Positions 1 to 7,424 of a stretch of 64,000 nt of DNA are shown here, piece by piece. Numbering within the stretch: the stretch's first letter is position 1; every line of letters starts with the position of its first letter. Both the position numbers and the translations under genes were made by a program. Under the pieces are notes generated by a model that was given only the letters and a program-made list of their open reading frames with translations, did no database searches and was not told the origin of the DNA. This stretch comes from Micromonospora chaiyaphumensis (GTDB taxonomy: Bacteria; Actinomycetota; Actinomycetes; Mycobacteriales; Micromonosporaceae): positions 62,001 to 126,000 of the forward strand of contig NZ_FMCS01000011.1 of the NCBI RefSeq assembly GCF_900091435.1. Direction: 5' to 3'.

Positions 1-1
1 G

Positions 2-286
2 GTGGCGGAACGGCTGGACGCGACGCCGGTCGAGCGGGGCGGCGGCGACCACACCGAGGACACCGCGCTGCGGCTCAGCGTGGTGGCGGCGCTGGGCCGG
101 CTCACCGCCCGGCAGCGGGCCGTGGTGGTGCTCCGCTACTACGAGGACCTGACCGAGGCGCAGGTGGCCGAGGTGCTCGGCTGCTCGGTGGGCACGGTGA
201 AGCGGCACGGGCACGACGCCGTGCGCCGTCTCCGCGACCTCGTCCCCGACCTGTGGGAGCCGACGCCGGAGAGGAGCGGGCGATGA
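2..286 (+). CDS. SigE-family RNA polymerase sigma factor, C-terminal part (5' truncated by the window edge)
   Basis: The 94 visible residues end a sigma-70-type factor. Residues 27-80 form region 4: LTARQRAVVVLRYYEDLT, then a helix-turn-helix reading EAQVAEVLGCSVGTVKRHG. This is the pattern of the actinobacterial SigE/ECF-like group, which reads -35 elements. The GTG at position 2 is probably internal, because region 2 must lie upstream, outside the window. The stop overlaps the ATG of the next gene (ATGA), so the two are translationally coupled. That arrangement usually pairs a sigma factor with a membrane-anchored partner. Target promoters cannot be deduced. Confidence 0.85.
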   Translation: MAERLDATPVERGGGDHTEDTALRLSVVAALGRLTARQRAVVVLRYYEDLTEAQVAEVLGCSVGTVKRHGHDAVRRLRDLVPDLWEPTPERSGR

Positions 287-1659
287 GCGTACGGCTGCGG
301 GAGGCGCTGCGGGAGGCGGCGGCCGAGGTGCCCGCGTACCCGGTGCACGACCGTGCGGTGCGGACCGCGCGCCGCACCCGGCGGCGGATGGCGGCGGCGG
401 TCGCTGCGGTGCTGGTGCTGGTGGCGCTCGTGCCGGTGGCGGCGCGCGGCGGCGACCGGCCCTCGATCGCTCCGGCCGGTGTGGACGGCCCCGCGCTGCC
501 GGACCGGATCGGGCTGCCGCCGTTCGGCTCGCTGCACGCGACCGACCGGCCCCGGCTCGGCCCGGCGGCGCTGATCTTCAGCGGGCAGGCGCGAGGGCTC
601 ACGGGCCTGATCGACGAGGACGGCACCGTCGGCATCGTCGGGGCGGACGCCGACCGCTACCGGACCTGGACGGTCGGCTTCGAGGCGCCGGCCGGGGAGC
701 AGGTGCTGCTCAGCCCCGACGGGCGGCGGATCGCCGTTCCGGCCGGTTCCCCCGGGCACCCGGGCATCGATCTCGTCGACCTGGTGGACGGCACGGTGCG
801 GCATCTGGCGAGCCCGCGGCCGGGCAGCAGCCTGACCCGGCCGGCCGGTTGGGCGCCGGACGGGTCCGCCCTGGTCGTGCGGGACACCACGGCGGCCAAC
901 CCGGAGGGCAGCGCCTACGTCGACACGCTCAGCCTGGTCCGGCTGGACACCGGCCGGGCGGTGCGGCTGCTCGAGACCGACCAGCTGCCGATCTTCGGCG
1001 CCCCGGTCGCGTTCACCGCCGACGGGTCCCGCCTGGCCTTCCAGGTCGGCGACAAGGTGCTCGTGACCGGCACCGACGGGCGGCAGGTCACCTCGTTCCC
1101 GCTGCCGCCGGAGAGCGGGCTGGCCGGCAAGGGAGCCTGGCTGCCGGACGGGTCGTTGGCCCTGGTGAGCCGCGACCCGGACACCACCCGGTGGCGGCTG
1201 CGCCGGGTCGACCCGGCCAGCGGCCGGGACCTCGGCGTGCTGGCGCTGCCCGCGGTCGACGGTGTCACCACCATCCGACTGCTGGGCTGGTGGCCGGACG
1301 GATCCGCGCTGGTGGTCGGCTACCGGCCCGATCCGGACTCGCCGGAGCGCTTCGACGGGCCCGTCGACATGGACCAGCGGACCGTGTATCCCAACGTGCA
1401 GACGGTCCGCGTGCTGGGCCTGACCCCCGGGGCCGCCACGCCGACAACGCTGCTCACCGCCCCGGACCAGGTGCTCGCCATCGACGTGGCGGACGCCGTG
1501 GTGCGCGCCGGGCGCGTCCGCGCGGCGGATCCGCCGTCCGGACCGGGCGGCCGGTTCTGGTGGGCCGCCGGGGCGGCGGCGCTGGTGCTCGGCGGCCTGG
1601 TGGCCGCGCGGCTGCTCCGGCGGCGCCGGGTCACTCGGGGGCGCGCACCTCGTGGGTGA
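283..1659 (+). CDS. Membrane-anchored propeller-like protein coupled to the sigma factor
   Basis: A 458-residue protein. A basic N-terminus (RTARRTRRRM) precedes a hydrophobic helix near residues 38-55. A long extracytoplasmic region follows with repeated TolB/WD40-like blades such as LSPDGRRIAV, WAPDGSALVV, FTADGSRLAF and WLPDGSLALV. A second hydrophobic helix near residues 425-442 ends in an arginine-rich tail. The start at 283 is chosen because ATGA overlaps the sigma stop; an in-frame start 30 bases upstream would lie inside the sigma gene. No zinc-finger anti-sigma (ZAS) HxxxCxxC motif is seen, so regulation of the sigma factor is inferred from coupling only. The last 29 bases overlap the convergent hydrolase gene. 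Confidence 0.8.
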   Translation: MSVRLREALREAAAEVPAYPVHDRAVRTARRTRRRMAAAVAAVLVLVALVPVAARGGDRPSIAPAGVDGPALPDRIGLPPFGSLHATDRPRLGPAALIFSGQARGLTGLIDEDGTVGIVGADADRYRTWTVGFEAPAGEQVLLSPDGRRIAVPAGSPGHPGIDLVDLVDGTVRHLASPRPGSSLTRPAGWAPDGSALVVRDTTAANPEGSAYVDTLSLVRLDTGRAVRLLETDQLPIFGAPVAFTADGSRLAFQVGDKVLVTGTDGRQVTSFPLPPESGLAGKGAWLPDGSLALVSRDPDTTRWRLRRVDPASGRDLGVLALPAVDGVTTIRLLGWWPDGSALVVGYRPDPDSPERFDGPVDMDQRTVYPNVQTVRVLGLTPGAATPTTLLTAPDQVLAIDVADAVVRAGRVRAADPPSGPGGRFWWAAGAAALVLGGLVAARLLRRRRVTRGRAPRG

Positions 1660-2428
1660 GGAAGGGCAGCACGGCCGCCGGCAGGGCGGGTGAGCCGACG
1701 ATGTCGTGGTGGGTCAGCCCGGGCAGCACGGCCAGCCGGGACGCGGGCCGGCCCGTGCCGTCCCCGCCGGCGTCGCGGTGGCCGCCGCCGAGCAGCCCGA
1801 AGAACTCGGCCGCGTGGCGCACGGGGATCGAGTCGGCGTCGGCGAACACCAGCAGCACGGGCATGGGCAGGGCGGCCACCTCGGCGGACCAGTCGTACTC
1901 GCGGCGCAGCAGCTCGCCGGTCTTCGCCCAGAGGGTCGGCCAGTCCTGCGGGCGGGGCGCGACCCGTTCGTAGCGTTCGTGCGCCGGGGTGCCGCGCATC
2001 CGCTCGGCGATCCGCTCGTCCTGGGCGGCCATCGCGGTGAGCACCTCCGGAAACCAGCCCCGGCGCCGGCACGGCGTGGAGACCAGCACGAGGCGGCGGA
2101 CCAGGGCCGGGTGCTGGATCGCGGCGCGCAGGGCCACCCCGCCGCCGAGCGAGTAGCCCAGCACGTCGGCGGCCGGCAGGTCGAGGTGCCGCAGCAGCGC
2201 GGCGATGTCGTCGGCCATCGACTCGTAACGCAGCGGCCGGTCCACGTCGGCCGTGCGGCCGTGGCCTTGGAGGTCGACCGCGACGACCTGCCGGCGCGCG
2301 GCCAGCTCGGGCAAGATCGGCGCGAACATCTCCGTCGACCCGTACCCGCCGTGCAGCAGGACGAGCGGGCGCCCGCCGCCGTGGATCTCGTACCAGAGCC
2401 GCACCCCGTCGACGTCCGCGTAGCTCAC
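1631..2428 (-). CDS. Alpha/beta-fold hydrolase
   Basis: A 265-residue protein with full alpha/beta-hydrolase layout: oxyanion loop LLHGGYG near residue 25, a VDLQGHGRT strand-turn, nucleophile elbow GYSLGG with Ser93, a probable acid in VFADADS, and a late histidine in PGLTHHDIV. Length and motifs fit monomeric esterases, epoxidase-like or haloperoxidase-like hydrolases. The substrate cannot be read from sequence. A 16-bp hairpin lies just upstream and ends the preceding GNAT transcript, so this gene probably has its own promoter or depends on read-through. Its 3' end overlaps the convergent membrane protein gene by 29 bases. Confidence 0.9.
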   Translation of the reverse strand: MSYADVDGVRLWYEIHGGGRPLVLLHGGYGSTEMFAPILPELAARRQVVAVDLQGHGRTADVDRPLRYESMADDIAALLRHLDLPAADVLGYSLGGGVALRAAIQHPALVRRLVLVSTPCRRRGWFPEVLTAMAAQDERIAERMRGTPAHERYERVAPRPQDWPTLWAKTGELLRREYDWSAEVAALPMPVLLVFADADSIPVRHAAEFFGLLGGGHRDAGGDGTGRPASRLAVLPGLTHHDIVGSPALPAAVLPFLTHEVRAPE

Positions 2429-2444
2429 GCCCGTTCAACGACGG

Positions 2445-2480
2445 ACGGCCCGGCGGCGGGTCGCCCCGCCGCCGGGCCGT
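2445..2480 (-). terminator. 16-bp perfect hairpin after the GNAT gene
   Basis: Arms ACGGCCCGGCGGCGGG (2445-2460) and CCCGCCGCCGGGCCGT (2465-2480) are perfectly complementary around a TCGC loop. It lies 12 bases beyond the stop of the minus-strand GNAT gene. There is no U-tract, as is usual for high-GC actinobacterial terminators. Confidence 0.75.
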
Positions 2481-2491
2481 TGCGCTCGGCG

Positions 2492-2974
2492 TTACCCGGC
2501 GACGTACCGGTGCAGCAGCCCCTCGTCGCTGTCGACGGTGCCGTCCCGGCGCAGGCCGGCCTTCTCCAGCACCCGCACCGACGCGATGTTGGCGGGGTCG
2601 ACGGTGGCGAACACCCGGGTCACCCCGGGCAGGGTGCGGGTGTCGGCCACCAGGGCACGCACCGCCTCGGTGACGTAGCCCCGGCAGCGCCGGGACTCGA
2701 CGATGCCGTAGCCGAACTCGACCGCCCCGTCGGTGGGCGGCAGGAACATCCCGATGCCGCCCACGGTGAGGCCGGTCTCCCGTTCGATGATGAGCCGGTG
2801 GCCGTGCGGCCGGTCCGGGTTGCCGGCGATGATGCCGGCGATCACTCGCTCGCCGTCGGCGGGGAAGTCCGCCGCCCAGTGCGGGCGACGCTCACCGGCG
2901 ACGACGGCGGCGGCCTCCTCGGCCGGCCAGGGGCGCAGCACGAGTCGTTCGGTGGTCAGTTCAGAGATGAACAA
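2492..2974 (-). CDS. GNAT-family N-acetyltransferase (RimJ/RimL-like)
   Basis: A 160-residue protein opening with TERLVLRPW, the usual start of RimJ/RimL-type acetyltransferases. The acetyl-CoA-binding stretch is SRRCRGYVTEAVRAL near residues 94-108, and the C-terminus has ANIASVRVLEKAGLRRDG. It should transfer an acetyl group from acetyl-CoA to an amine, either a protein N-terminus or a small molecule; the acceptor is unknown. The start is TTG at 2974, preceded at about 7 bases by GGAGA. A hairpin-rich 200-base stretch lies upstream. Confidence 0.85.
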   Translation of the reverse strand: MFISELTTERLVLRPWPAEEAAAVVAGERRPHWAADFPADGERVIAGIIAGNPDRPHGHRLIIERETGLTVGGIGMFLPPTDGAVEFGYGIVESRRCRGYVTEAVRALVADTRTLPGVTRVFATVDPANIASVRVLEKAGLRRDGTVDSDEGLLHRYVAG

Positions 2975-3001
2975 CGCGATTCTCCAAGGTCATGGAGTGA
3001 C

Positions 3002-3041
3002 CCGGGTCGCGGTGAGCGTTCAGTCAGGAGTCGCGACCCGG
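3002..3041 (-). repeat. 10-bp inverted repeat upstream of the GNAT gene
   Basis: CCGGGTCGCG (3002-3011) pairs with CGCGACCCGG (3032-3041). Read on the minus strand it falls between a 17-codon open frame and the GNAT start, so an RNA hairpin there could influence GNAT expression. The function is inferred from position only. Confidence 0.5.
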
Positions 3042-3077
3042 AAAAGGGCATGGCAGGGGGAGCTCATGGCAATCCAT
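3024..3077 (-). CDS. Possible 17-residue leader peptide
   Basis: An ATG-initiated frame encodes MDCHELPLPCPFPGRDS and stops inside the hairpin at 3002-3041. The sequence AGGGGGATGAGG lies just before the ATG and could act as a ribosome-binding site. A second inverted repeat (3053-3061 with 3085-3093, GCAGGGGGA/TCCCCCTGC) spans the start codon. This arrangement recalls an attenuator leader for the GNAT gene. No regulatory codon run is evident, and the ORF may be chance. Confidence 0.25.
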   Translation of the reverse strand: MDCHELPLPCPFPGRDS

Positions 3078-3146
3078 GGCCTCATCCCCCTGCGCCCACG
3101 ACGGTCGCGTGTCCGCGCCCGGGCACTCTAACCCATGATCCGGATA

Positions 3147-3193
3147 CGCCGCGCCCCCGTTGCCTCGGGCCAACGGGCAACGGGGGCGCGGCG
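3147..3193 (-). terminator. 18-bp hairpin terminating the NCS2 permease gene
   Basis: CGCCGCGCCCCCGTTGCC (3147-3164) is perfectly complementary to 3176-3193 across an 11-base loop. It begins 10 bases past the permease stop codon at 3203 on the minus strand. This is the strongest stem in the region. Confidence 0.8.
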
Positions 3194-3202
3194 GAGAACC
3201 GG

Positions 3203-4684
3203 TCAGCTGACGCCGGTGACGGCCTTGACCAGGTTGATGGCGAAGTAGACCACGAAAGCGGCGGCCACCGCCCACATGAGCGGGTGGATCTGCCGGGCCT
3301 TGCCCTGCGCCACCCGGATCGCCACCCAGCTCACGAAGCCGGCGCCGATGCCGTTGGTGATCGAGTAGGTGAAGGGCATGAGCGTCATGGTCAGGAACGC
3401 CGGGACGGCGACGCCCACGTCCGTGAAGTCGATGTCCTTGACCTGGCGGATCATCAGCGCGCCGACGACCACCAGCGCCGGGCCGGCGGCCTCGCTCGGC
3501 ACCAGCGACACCAGCGGGGTGAGCAGCAGCGCGCCCAGGAAGAGCACGCCGGTGACCACGCTGGTCAGGCCGGTCCGCCCGCCGTCCGCGATGCCCGAGG
3601 AGGACTCGACGTACGTGGTGGCCGACGAGGCGCTGCCCGCGCCACCGGCGACCGCGGCGACGCCGTCGACGAAGAGCACCTTGCCGAGGCGCGGCATGTC
3701 GGTGCCGTCCTCGGTGGCCAGGTTGGCCTGCTTGGCGAGGCCGACCGTGGTGCCCATGACGTCGAAGAAGTCGGCCAGCACCAGGGTGAAGACCAGCAGC
3801 AGCGCGGTCATGAGGCCGACGTGGGCGAACGCGCCGAACGACACGTTGCCGAGCAGGTGCAGGTCGGGCGTCTGGACCAGCGGGTCCGGCAGGGTCGGCA
3901 CGTTGAGCCGCCACCCGTCCGGGTTGGGCTTGCCGTCGACGAGAGCCGCGCCGGGCTTGGCCAACGCGTTGACGATCACCGCGACGACCGTGGTGGCCAC
4001 GATGCCGATGAGGACGCCGGCCTTCACCTTGCGGGCGACCAGGATGCCGGTGACCAGCAGGCCGACCACGAAGACGACGGTGGGCCAGCCGTGCAGGGTG
4101 CCGTTGCTGCCCGAGCCGAGCTGCAGCGGCACACCGGTGCCGGCCCGGACCAGGCCGCCGTCGACGAAGCCGATCAGCGCGATGAACAGGCCGATGCCGG
4201 CCGCGATGGCCGCCTTCAGCTCCGCCGGGATGGCCCGGAAGACGGCCTTCCGGAACCCGGTCAGCACCAGCACGGTGATGATCAGACCCTCGATGACGAC
4301 CAGGCCCATGGCCTCGGCCCAGCTCATCTGGGACGCGACGGCGTACGCCACGAAGGCGTTCAGCCCGAGACCGGTGGCCACCGCGAACGGCACCCGGCCG
4401 ACGATGCCCATCATGATCGTCATGACCGCGGCGACCAGGGCGGTGACCCCGGCGACCGCCGGGATGCCCAGCGTCTTGCCGTCGGCGTCCGGCGCGGTGC
4501 CGATGATCAGGGGGTTCAGCACGACGATGTAGGCCATCGTCGCGAAGGTGGTGAGCCCGGCGAGCACCTCGCGCCGGACCGTCGAGCCCCGTCGGGTGAT
4601 CTCGAAGAAGCGGTCGAGGCGGCTCTGCGCGGCGGGTTCCGCCGGCTCCACCGGGGCAGCAGGATCCTGCGTAGACACGCTCAT
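3203..4684 (-). CDS. NCS2-family (AzgA-like) purine/nucleobase permease
   Basis: A 493-residue multi-pass membrane protein with an early RREVLAGLTTFATMAYIVV segment, then about a dozen hydrophobic helices. The family signature region GLGLNAFVAYAVA (about residues 105-117) and a central ADFFDVMGTTVGLAKQANL (near 307-325) match the guanine/hypoxanthine/adenine branch (AzgA, GhxP) of NCS2 transporters. It should import a purine base by proton symport; the exact base is not resolvable. The gene stands alone between hairpins, with a 333-base upstream region that contains a long inverted repeat and could hold leader regulation. Confidence 0.9.
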   Translation of the reverse strand: MSVSTQDPAAPVEPAEPAAQSRLDRFFEITRRGSTVRREVLAGLTTFATMAYIVVLNPLIIGTAPDADGKTLGIPAVAGVTALVAAVMTIMMGIVGRVPFAVATGLGLNAFVAYAVASQMSWAEAMGLVVIEGLIITVLVLTGFRKAVFRAIPAELKAAIAAGIGLFIALIGFVDGGLVRAGTGVPLQLGSGSNGTLHGWPTVVFVVGLLVTGILVARKVKAGVLIGIVATTVVAVIVNALAKPGAALVDGKPNPDGWRLNVPTLPDPLVQTPDLHLLGNVSFGAFAHVGLMTALLLVFTLVLADFFDVMGTTVGLAKQANLATEDGTDMPRLGKVLFVDGVAAVAGGAGSASSATTYVESSSGIADGGRTGLTSVVTGVLFLGALLLTPLVSLVPSEAAGPALVVVGALMIRQVKDIDFTDVGVAVPAFLTMTLMPFTYSITNGIGAGFVSWVAIRVAQGKARQIHPLMWAVAAAFVVYFAINLVKAVTGVS

Positions 4685-4747
4685 GGCGTGGCCTTACTCC
4701 GTTCCGGGTTGGCCCAGCCGGTCATGCCGGCCGGGCGGGTGGGGGTG

Positions 4748-4791
4748 CAGCCGTCCCGTTTCGGTTGGCCCGGAGAACGTCGGGACGGCTG
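4748..4791 (-). promoter_or_regulatory. 11-bp inverted repeat in the permease leader
   Basis: CAGCCGTCCCG (4748-4758) pairs exactly with CGGGACGGCTG (4781-4791), leaving a 22-base loop. It lies 64 bases upstream of the permease ATG on the minus strand, so it would form in the 5' leader if transcription starts further upstream. The role is inferred from position. Confidence 0.4.
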
Positions 4792-4953
4792 GGCTCCACG
4801 GATCCCGTGAAGCACTACGAAGCCGCACCCCGGGGTCCGGGGAAGCGACTTCGCGAGCCCACCTTAACCGCCGGGTAACGGCAGATGACCTGCCCCTGAG
4901 CGGGGATCCGGCGCGAGGGTGGCCAAGGTCACGCGAGCCAGGGCGCACCGGCG

Positions 4954-5003
4954 AGATCTTGGTAGGGAACGGCCCCAATAGGGGCCACTCTGTACCAAGA
5001 TCT
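4954..5003 (-). terminator. Two-tier hairpin just downstream of the XRE regulator gene
   Basis: Outer arms AGATCTTGGTA (4954-4964) and TACCAAGATCT (4993-5003) enclose a second stem GGCCCC/GGGGCC (4971-4976 with 4981-4986), separated by a symmetrical 6x6 internal loop and closed by AATA. It starts 15 bases past the XRE stop and probably terminates that transcript. It is less GC-rich than other terminators here and could also be a protein-binding site. Confidence 0.55.
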
Positions 5004-5017
5004 TCAAAAAGCGATCT

Positions 5018-5605
5018 TCAGGAGGCCGTGCGGGGGCGGGCGCGGAGGTGGGCGCGTTCGCCCTGGGCGCCGAAGAGGCTGAGGAACTCGACCGCCTCGT
5101 CGTCGGCCCGGCCGAACCAGTGCGGCACCCGGGTGTCGAACTCGGCCGCCTCGCCGGGCGCGAGCACCAGGTCGTGCTCGCCGAGGACGAGCCGCAGCCG
5201 GCCGTTGAGCACGTAGACCCACTCGTACCCCTCGTGGGTCTGCGGGGTGGGCTCGGCGGGCCGCCCGCCGGCGGGGATGACCAGCTTGTACGCCTGGATG
5301 CCGCCGGCCCGGCGGGTGAGCGGCAGCATGGTCATGCCGTGCCGGGTGACCGGCCGCAGGTGGATGCGCGGGTCGCCGGTGGGCGGGGCGCCGACCAGCT
5401 CGTCGAGGGTCACGCCGTGCGCCCGGGCCAGGGGCAGCAGCAGTTCCAGGGTGGGGCGGCGGCTGCCGGACTCCAGCCGCGACAGCGTGCTCACCGAGAT
5501 GCCGGTGGTGGCCGACAGGTCGGCCAGGGTGGTTGCTCGTTCGCGGCGCAGCGCGCGCAGCCGGGGGCCGACCGTGTCCAGCGCCCGGTCCAGGTCGTCG
5601 TCCAT
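5018..5605 (-). CDS. XRE-family regulator with C-terminal cupin domain
   Basis: A 195-residue protein. Residues ~10-65 form an XRE helix-turn-helix (RERATTLADLSATTGISVST LSRLESG). Residues ~105-180 form a cupin barrel (GYEWVYVLNGRLRLVLGE, then APGEAAEFDTRVPHWF). Such proteins sense a small ligand in the cupin and usually regulate a neighbour. Start ATG at 5605 is preferred because the domain begins shortly after it; an in-frame start 27 bases upstream adds an unlikely MLLFWQTGG. It is divergent from the CPYC flavoprotein gene across 81 bases, so that gene is the likely target. Confidence 0.9.
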   Translation of the reverse strand: MDDDLDRALDTVGPRLRALRRERATTLADLSATTGISVSTLSRLESGSRRPTLELLLPLARAHGVTLDELVGAPPTGDPRIHLRPVTRHGMTMLPLTRRAGGIQAYKLVIPAGGRPAEPTPQTHEGYEWVYVLNGRLRLVLGEHDLVLAPGEAAEFDTRVPHWFGRADDEAVEFLSLFGAQGERAHLRARPRTAS

Positions 5606-5686
5606 TCCACCAGTTTGCCAGAACAGCAACAAGGTTTGCGGGTGCGGCTACCACCGCCGCATCGTTGCCGGCAGGAGGTGGTCAGG
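5606..5686. promoter_or_regulatory. Divergent promoter region with repeated GTTTGC
   Basis: GTTTGC occurs twice in the same orientation (5613-5618 and 5634-5639), 21 bases apart, about two helical turns. TTGC/GCAA arms lie between them. The spacing suits a dimeric repressor binding one DNA face and suggests the site for the XRE-cupin protein. The ribosome-binding site GGAGG of the flavoprotein gene lies at 5673-5677. Confidence 0.4.
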
Positions 5687-6697
5687 ATGACCGAGAGGTA
5701 CGAGGTGGTCGTGATCGGCGGCGGCGCCGCCGGGTTGAGCGGTGCGCTGATGCTGGCCCGGGCGCGCCGGTCGGTCCTGGTGATCGACGGGGGCAGCCCG
5801 CGCAACGCGCCGGCCGACGGGGTGCACGGGCTGCTGGCCCGTGACGGCATGCCCCCGGCGGAGCTGCTGGCGCGCGGCCGGGACGAGGTACGCCGCTACG
5901 GCGGGCACCTGGCGGACGGTGAGGTCGACACGGTGACCCGCGACGGGGAGGACTTCACGGTGGTGCTGGCCGGCGGCCGGCGGGTGCGGGCCGGCCGGCT
6001 GCTGGTGGCCACCGGCCTGGTCGACGAGCTGCCCGAGGTGCCCGGACTGCGCGAGCGGTGGGGCCGGGACGTGGTGCACTGCCCGTACTGCCACGGGTGG
6101 GAGGTGCGCGACCGGCCGATCGGGGTGCTGGCCACCGGGCCGCTGTCGGTGCACCAGGCGCTGCTGTTCCGCCAGTGGAGTGACGACGTCGTGTTCCTCC
6201 GCCACACCGCGCCGCCGCTCGGCGACGAGCAGGCCGAACAGCTGGCCGCGCGGGGCGTTCCGGTGGTCGAGGGCGAGGTCGCATCGGTCGAGGTCGTGGC
6301 GGACCGGCTGGCCGGGGTACGCCTGCGCGACGGCCGGCTGGTCGCGCGTGAGGTGCTGGTGGCCGGACCCCGGATGGTGGCGCGGGCCGGGTTCCTGGCG
6401 GCGCTCGGGTTGCGGGCGGTGGCGCACCCGTCCGGGGCCGGCGAGCACGTGCCCGCCGACCCGATGGGGCGTACCGACGTGCCCGGGGTGTGGGTCGCGG
6501 GCAACGTCACCGACCCGGCCGCCCAGGTCGGCGCGGCAGCGGCGGCGGGCGCCCTGGCGGCCGCCGCGATCAACGGCGACCTGGTCGCCGAGGAGACCCG
6601 CCGGGCGGTCGAGGCGCGGCGGCGGGACGTGTTCTCGGCGGAGACCGAGGCGCGGGTGAGCGAACTGGTGGCGGGCGACCGCCGCCACGGACTGTGA
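5687..6697 (+). CDS. FAD-dependent oxidoreductase, thioredoxin-reductase-like (CPYC)
   Basis: A 336-residue flavoprotein. The FAD-binding motif VVIGGGAAGLSGA is at residues 8-20. The redox-active disulfide CPYC is Cys132/Cys135 (HCPYCHGWE), and the second FAD contact is GVWVAGNVTDPAAQV near the C-terminus. This matches the TrxR-like/GliT-like group. The usual NADPH-binding GxGxxA motif expected after CPYC is not recognisable: the stretch reads IGVLATGPLSVHQ. NADPH may therefore be bound weakly, or a different donor may be used. The start at 5687 follows GGAGGTGGTCAGG. The gene is divergent from the XRE-cupin regulator and 14 bases before a methyltransferase gene. Confidence 0.9.
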   Translation: MTERYEVVVIGGGAAGLSGALMLARARRSVLVIDGGSPRNAPADGVHGLLARDGMPPAELLARGRDEVRRYGGHLADGEVDTVTRDGEDFTVVLAGGRRVRAGRLLVATGLVDELPEVPGLRERWGRDVVHCPYCHGWEVRDRPIGVLATGPLSVHQALLFRQWSDDVVFLRHTAPPLGDEQAEQLAARGVPVVEGEVASVEVVADRLAGVRLRDGRLVAREVLVAGPRMVARAGFLAALGLRAVAHPSGAGEHVPADPMGRTDVPGVWVAGNVTDPAAQVGAAAAAGALAAAAINGDLVAEETRRAVEARRRDVFSAETEARVSELVAGDRRHGL

Positions 6698-6711
6698 ACG
6701 GGGAGGCGGCG

Positions 6712-7329
6712 ATGGCGGAGTTCGATCGGGCGTACTGGGAGGAGCGGTACCACCACCAGCACGCGGCGCACCAGCGGACGCCCACTCCCCACCTGGTGGC
6801 GGAGGTAGGCGACCTGGCGCCCGGCACGGCGCTGGACGCGGGTTGCGGCGAGGGTGCCGACGCGATCTGGCTGGCGGCGCGCGGCTGGCGGGTCACCGCG
6901 GTCGACATCGCGGACGGGGCCCTGCGTCGCGCTCGCGAGCACGCGGCGGCACAGGGCGACGAGGTCGCCGGCCGGATCGAGTGGGTCCGGGCCGACCTGG
7001 CCGGCTGGCGTCCCGCCGAGGGGCACTTCGACCTCGTGACCAGCTCCTACGTGCACGGGGCGGGCGAGGACCTGGTCGCCCGGCTGGCCGCCGCGGTCGC
7101 GCCCGGCGGCACGCTGCTCGTGGTGGGCCACGACCCGACCGATCCGCACACCGCGGCGGCCGGCGCTCCGGCGACGGCGCACGTCACCGCCGAGGGGATG
7201 GCTGCGGGCCTCGACCCGGCGCGGTGGGAGGCCGTGGTGGCGGAGACCCGGTCCCGGTCGGTCACCGCCCCGGACGGCCGGCGGAGCACCCTGCACGACG
7301 CGGTTCTGCGCGCCCGCCGGCGCGGCTGA
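6712..7329 (+). CDS. Class I SAM-dependent methyltransferase
   Basis: A 205-residue protein with the SAM-binding motif I LDAGCGEGADAIWLA near residues 40-54, an acidic strand VTAVDIADGAL, and motif FDLVTSSYVHG. This is the small Methyltransf_11/25-type fold found in detoxifying enzymes of the tellurite-resistance (TehB-like) group; the substrate is unknown. The ATG at 6712 follows GGGGAGG with good spacing. With the preceding CPYC flavoprotein it forms a two-gene unit. Thiol oxidase plus S-methyltransferase pairing is known in dithiol detoxification (gliotoxin-type), but here it is only an analogy. Confidence 0.85.
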   Translation: MAEFDRAYWEERYHHQHAAHQRTPTPHLVAEVGDLAPGTALDAGCGEGADAIWLAARGWRVTAVDIADGALRRAREHAAAQGDEVAGRIEWVRADLAGWRPAEGHFDLVTSSYVHGAGEDLVARLAAAVAPGGTLLVVGHDPTDPHTAAAGAPATAHVTAEGMAAGLDPARWEAVVAETRSRSVTAPDGRRSTLHDAVLRARRRG

Positions 7330-7424
7330 GCACGCGGAGGGGTGGCATTCACGAATCCGACTTACATGGACAATATTGCCCTTTAGGTTACTGCGGGGAG
7401 GGTGCAGTCGAGACGGGGGGCGAC

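Larger units (their letters stand above)
4685..5017. other. Intergenic region: permease leader and two inverted repeats
   Basis: No coding gene is supported in these 333 bases. They hold the upstream region of the minus-strand permease gene and the 3' flank of the minus-strand XRE gene. Two inverted repeats stand out, at 4748-4791 and 4954-5003. I could not match either to a known riboswitch class. Confidence 0.6.

Noticed and set aside
1706..4810. 1,034-codon plus-strand frame across the hydrolase, GNAT and permease genes
   Set aside because: Low-complexity GC-shadow of three well-supported minus-strand genes.
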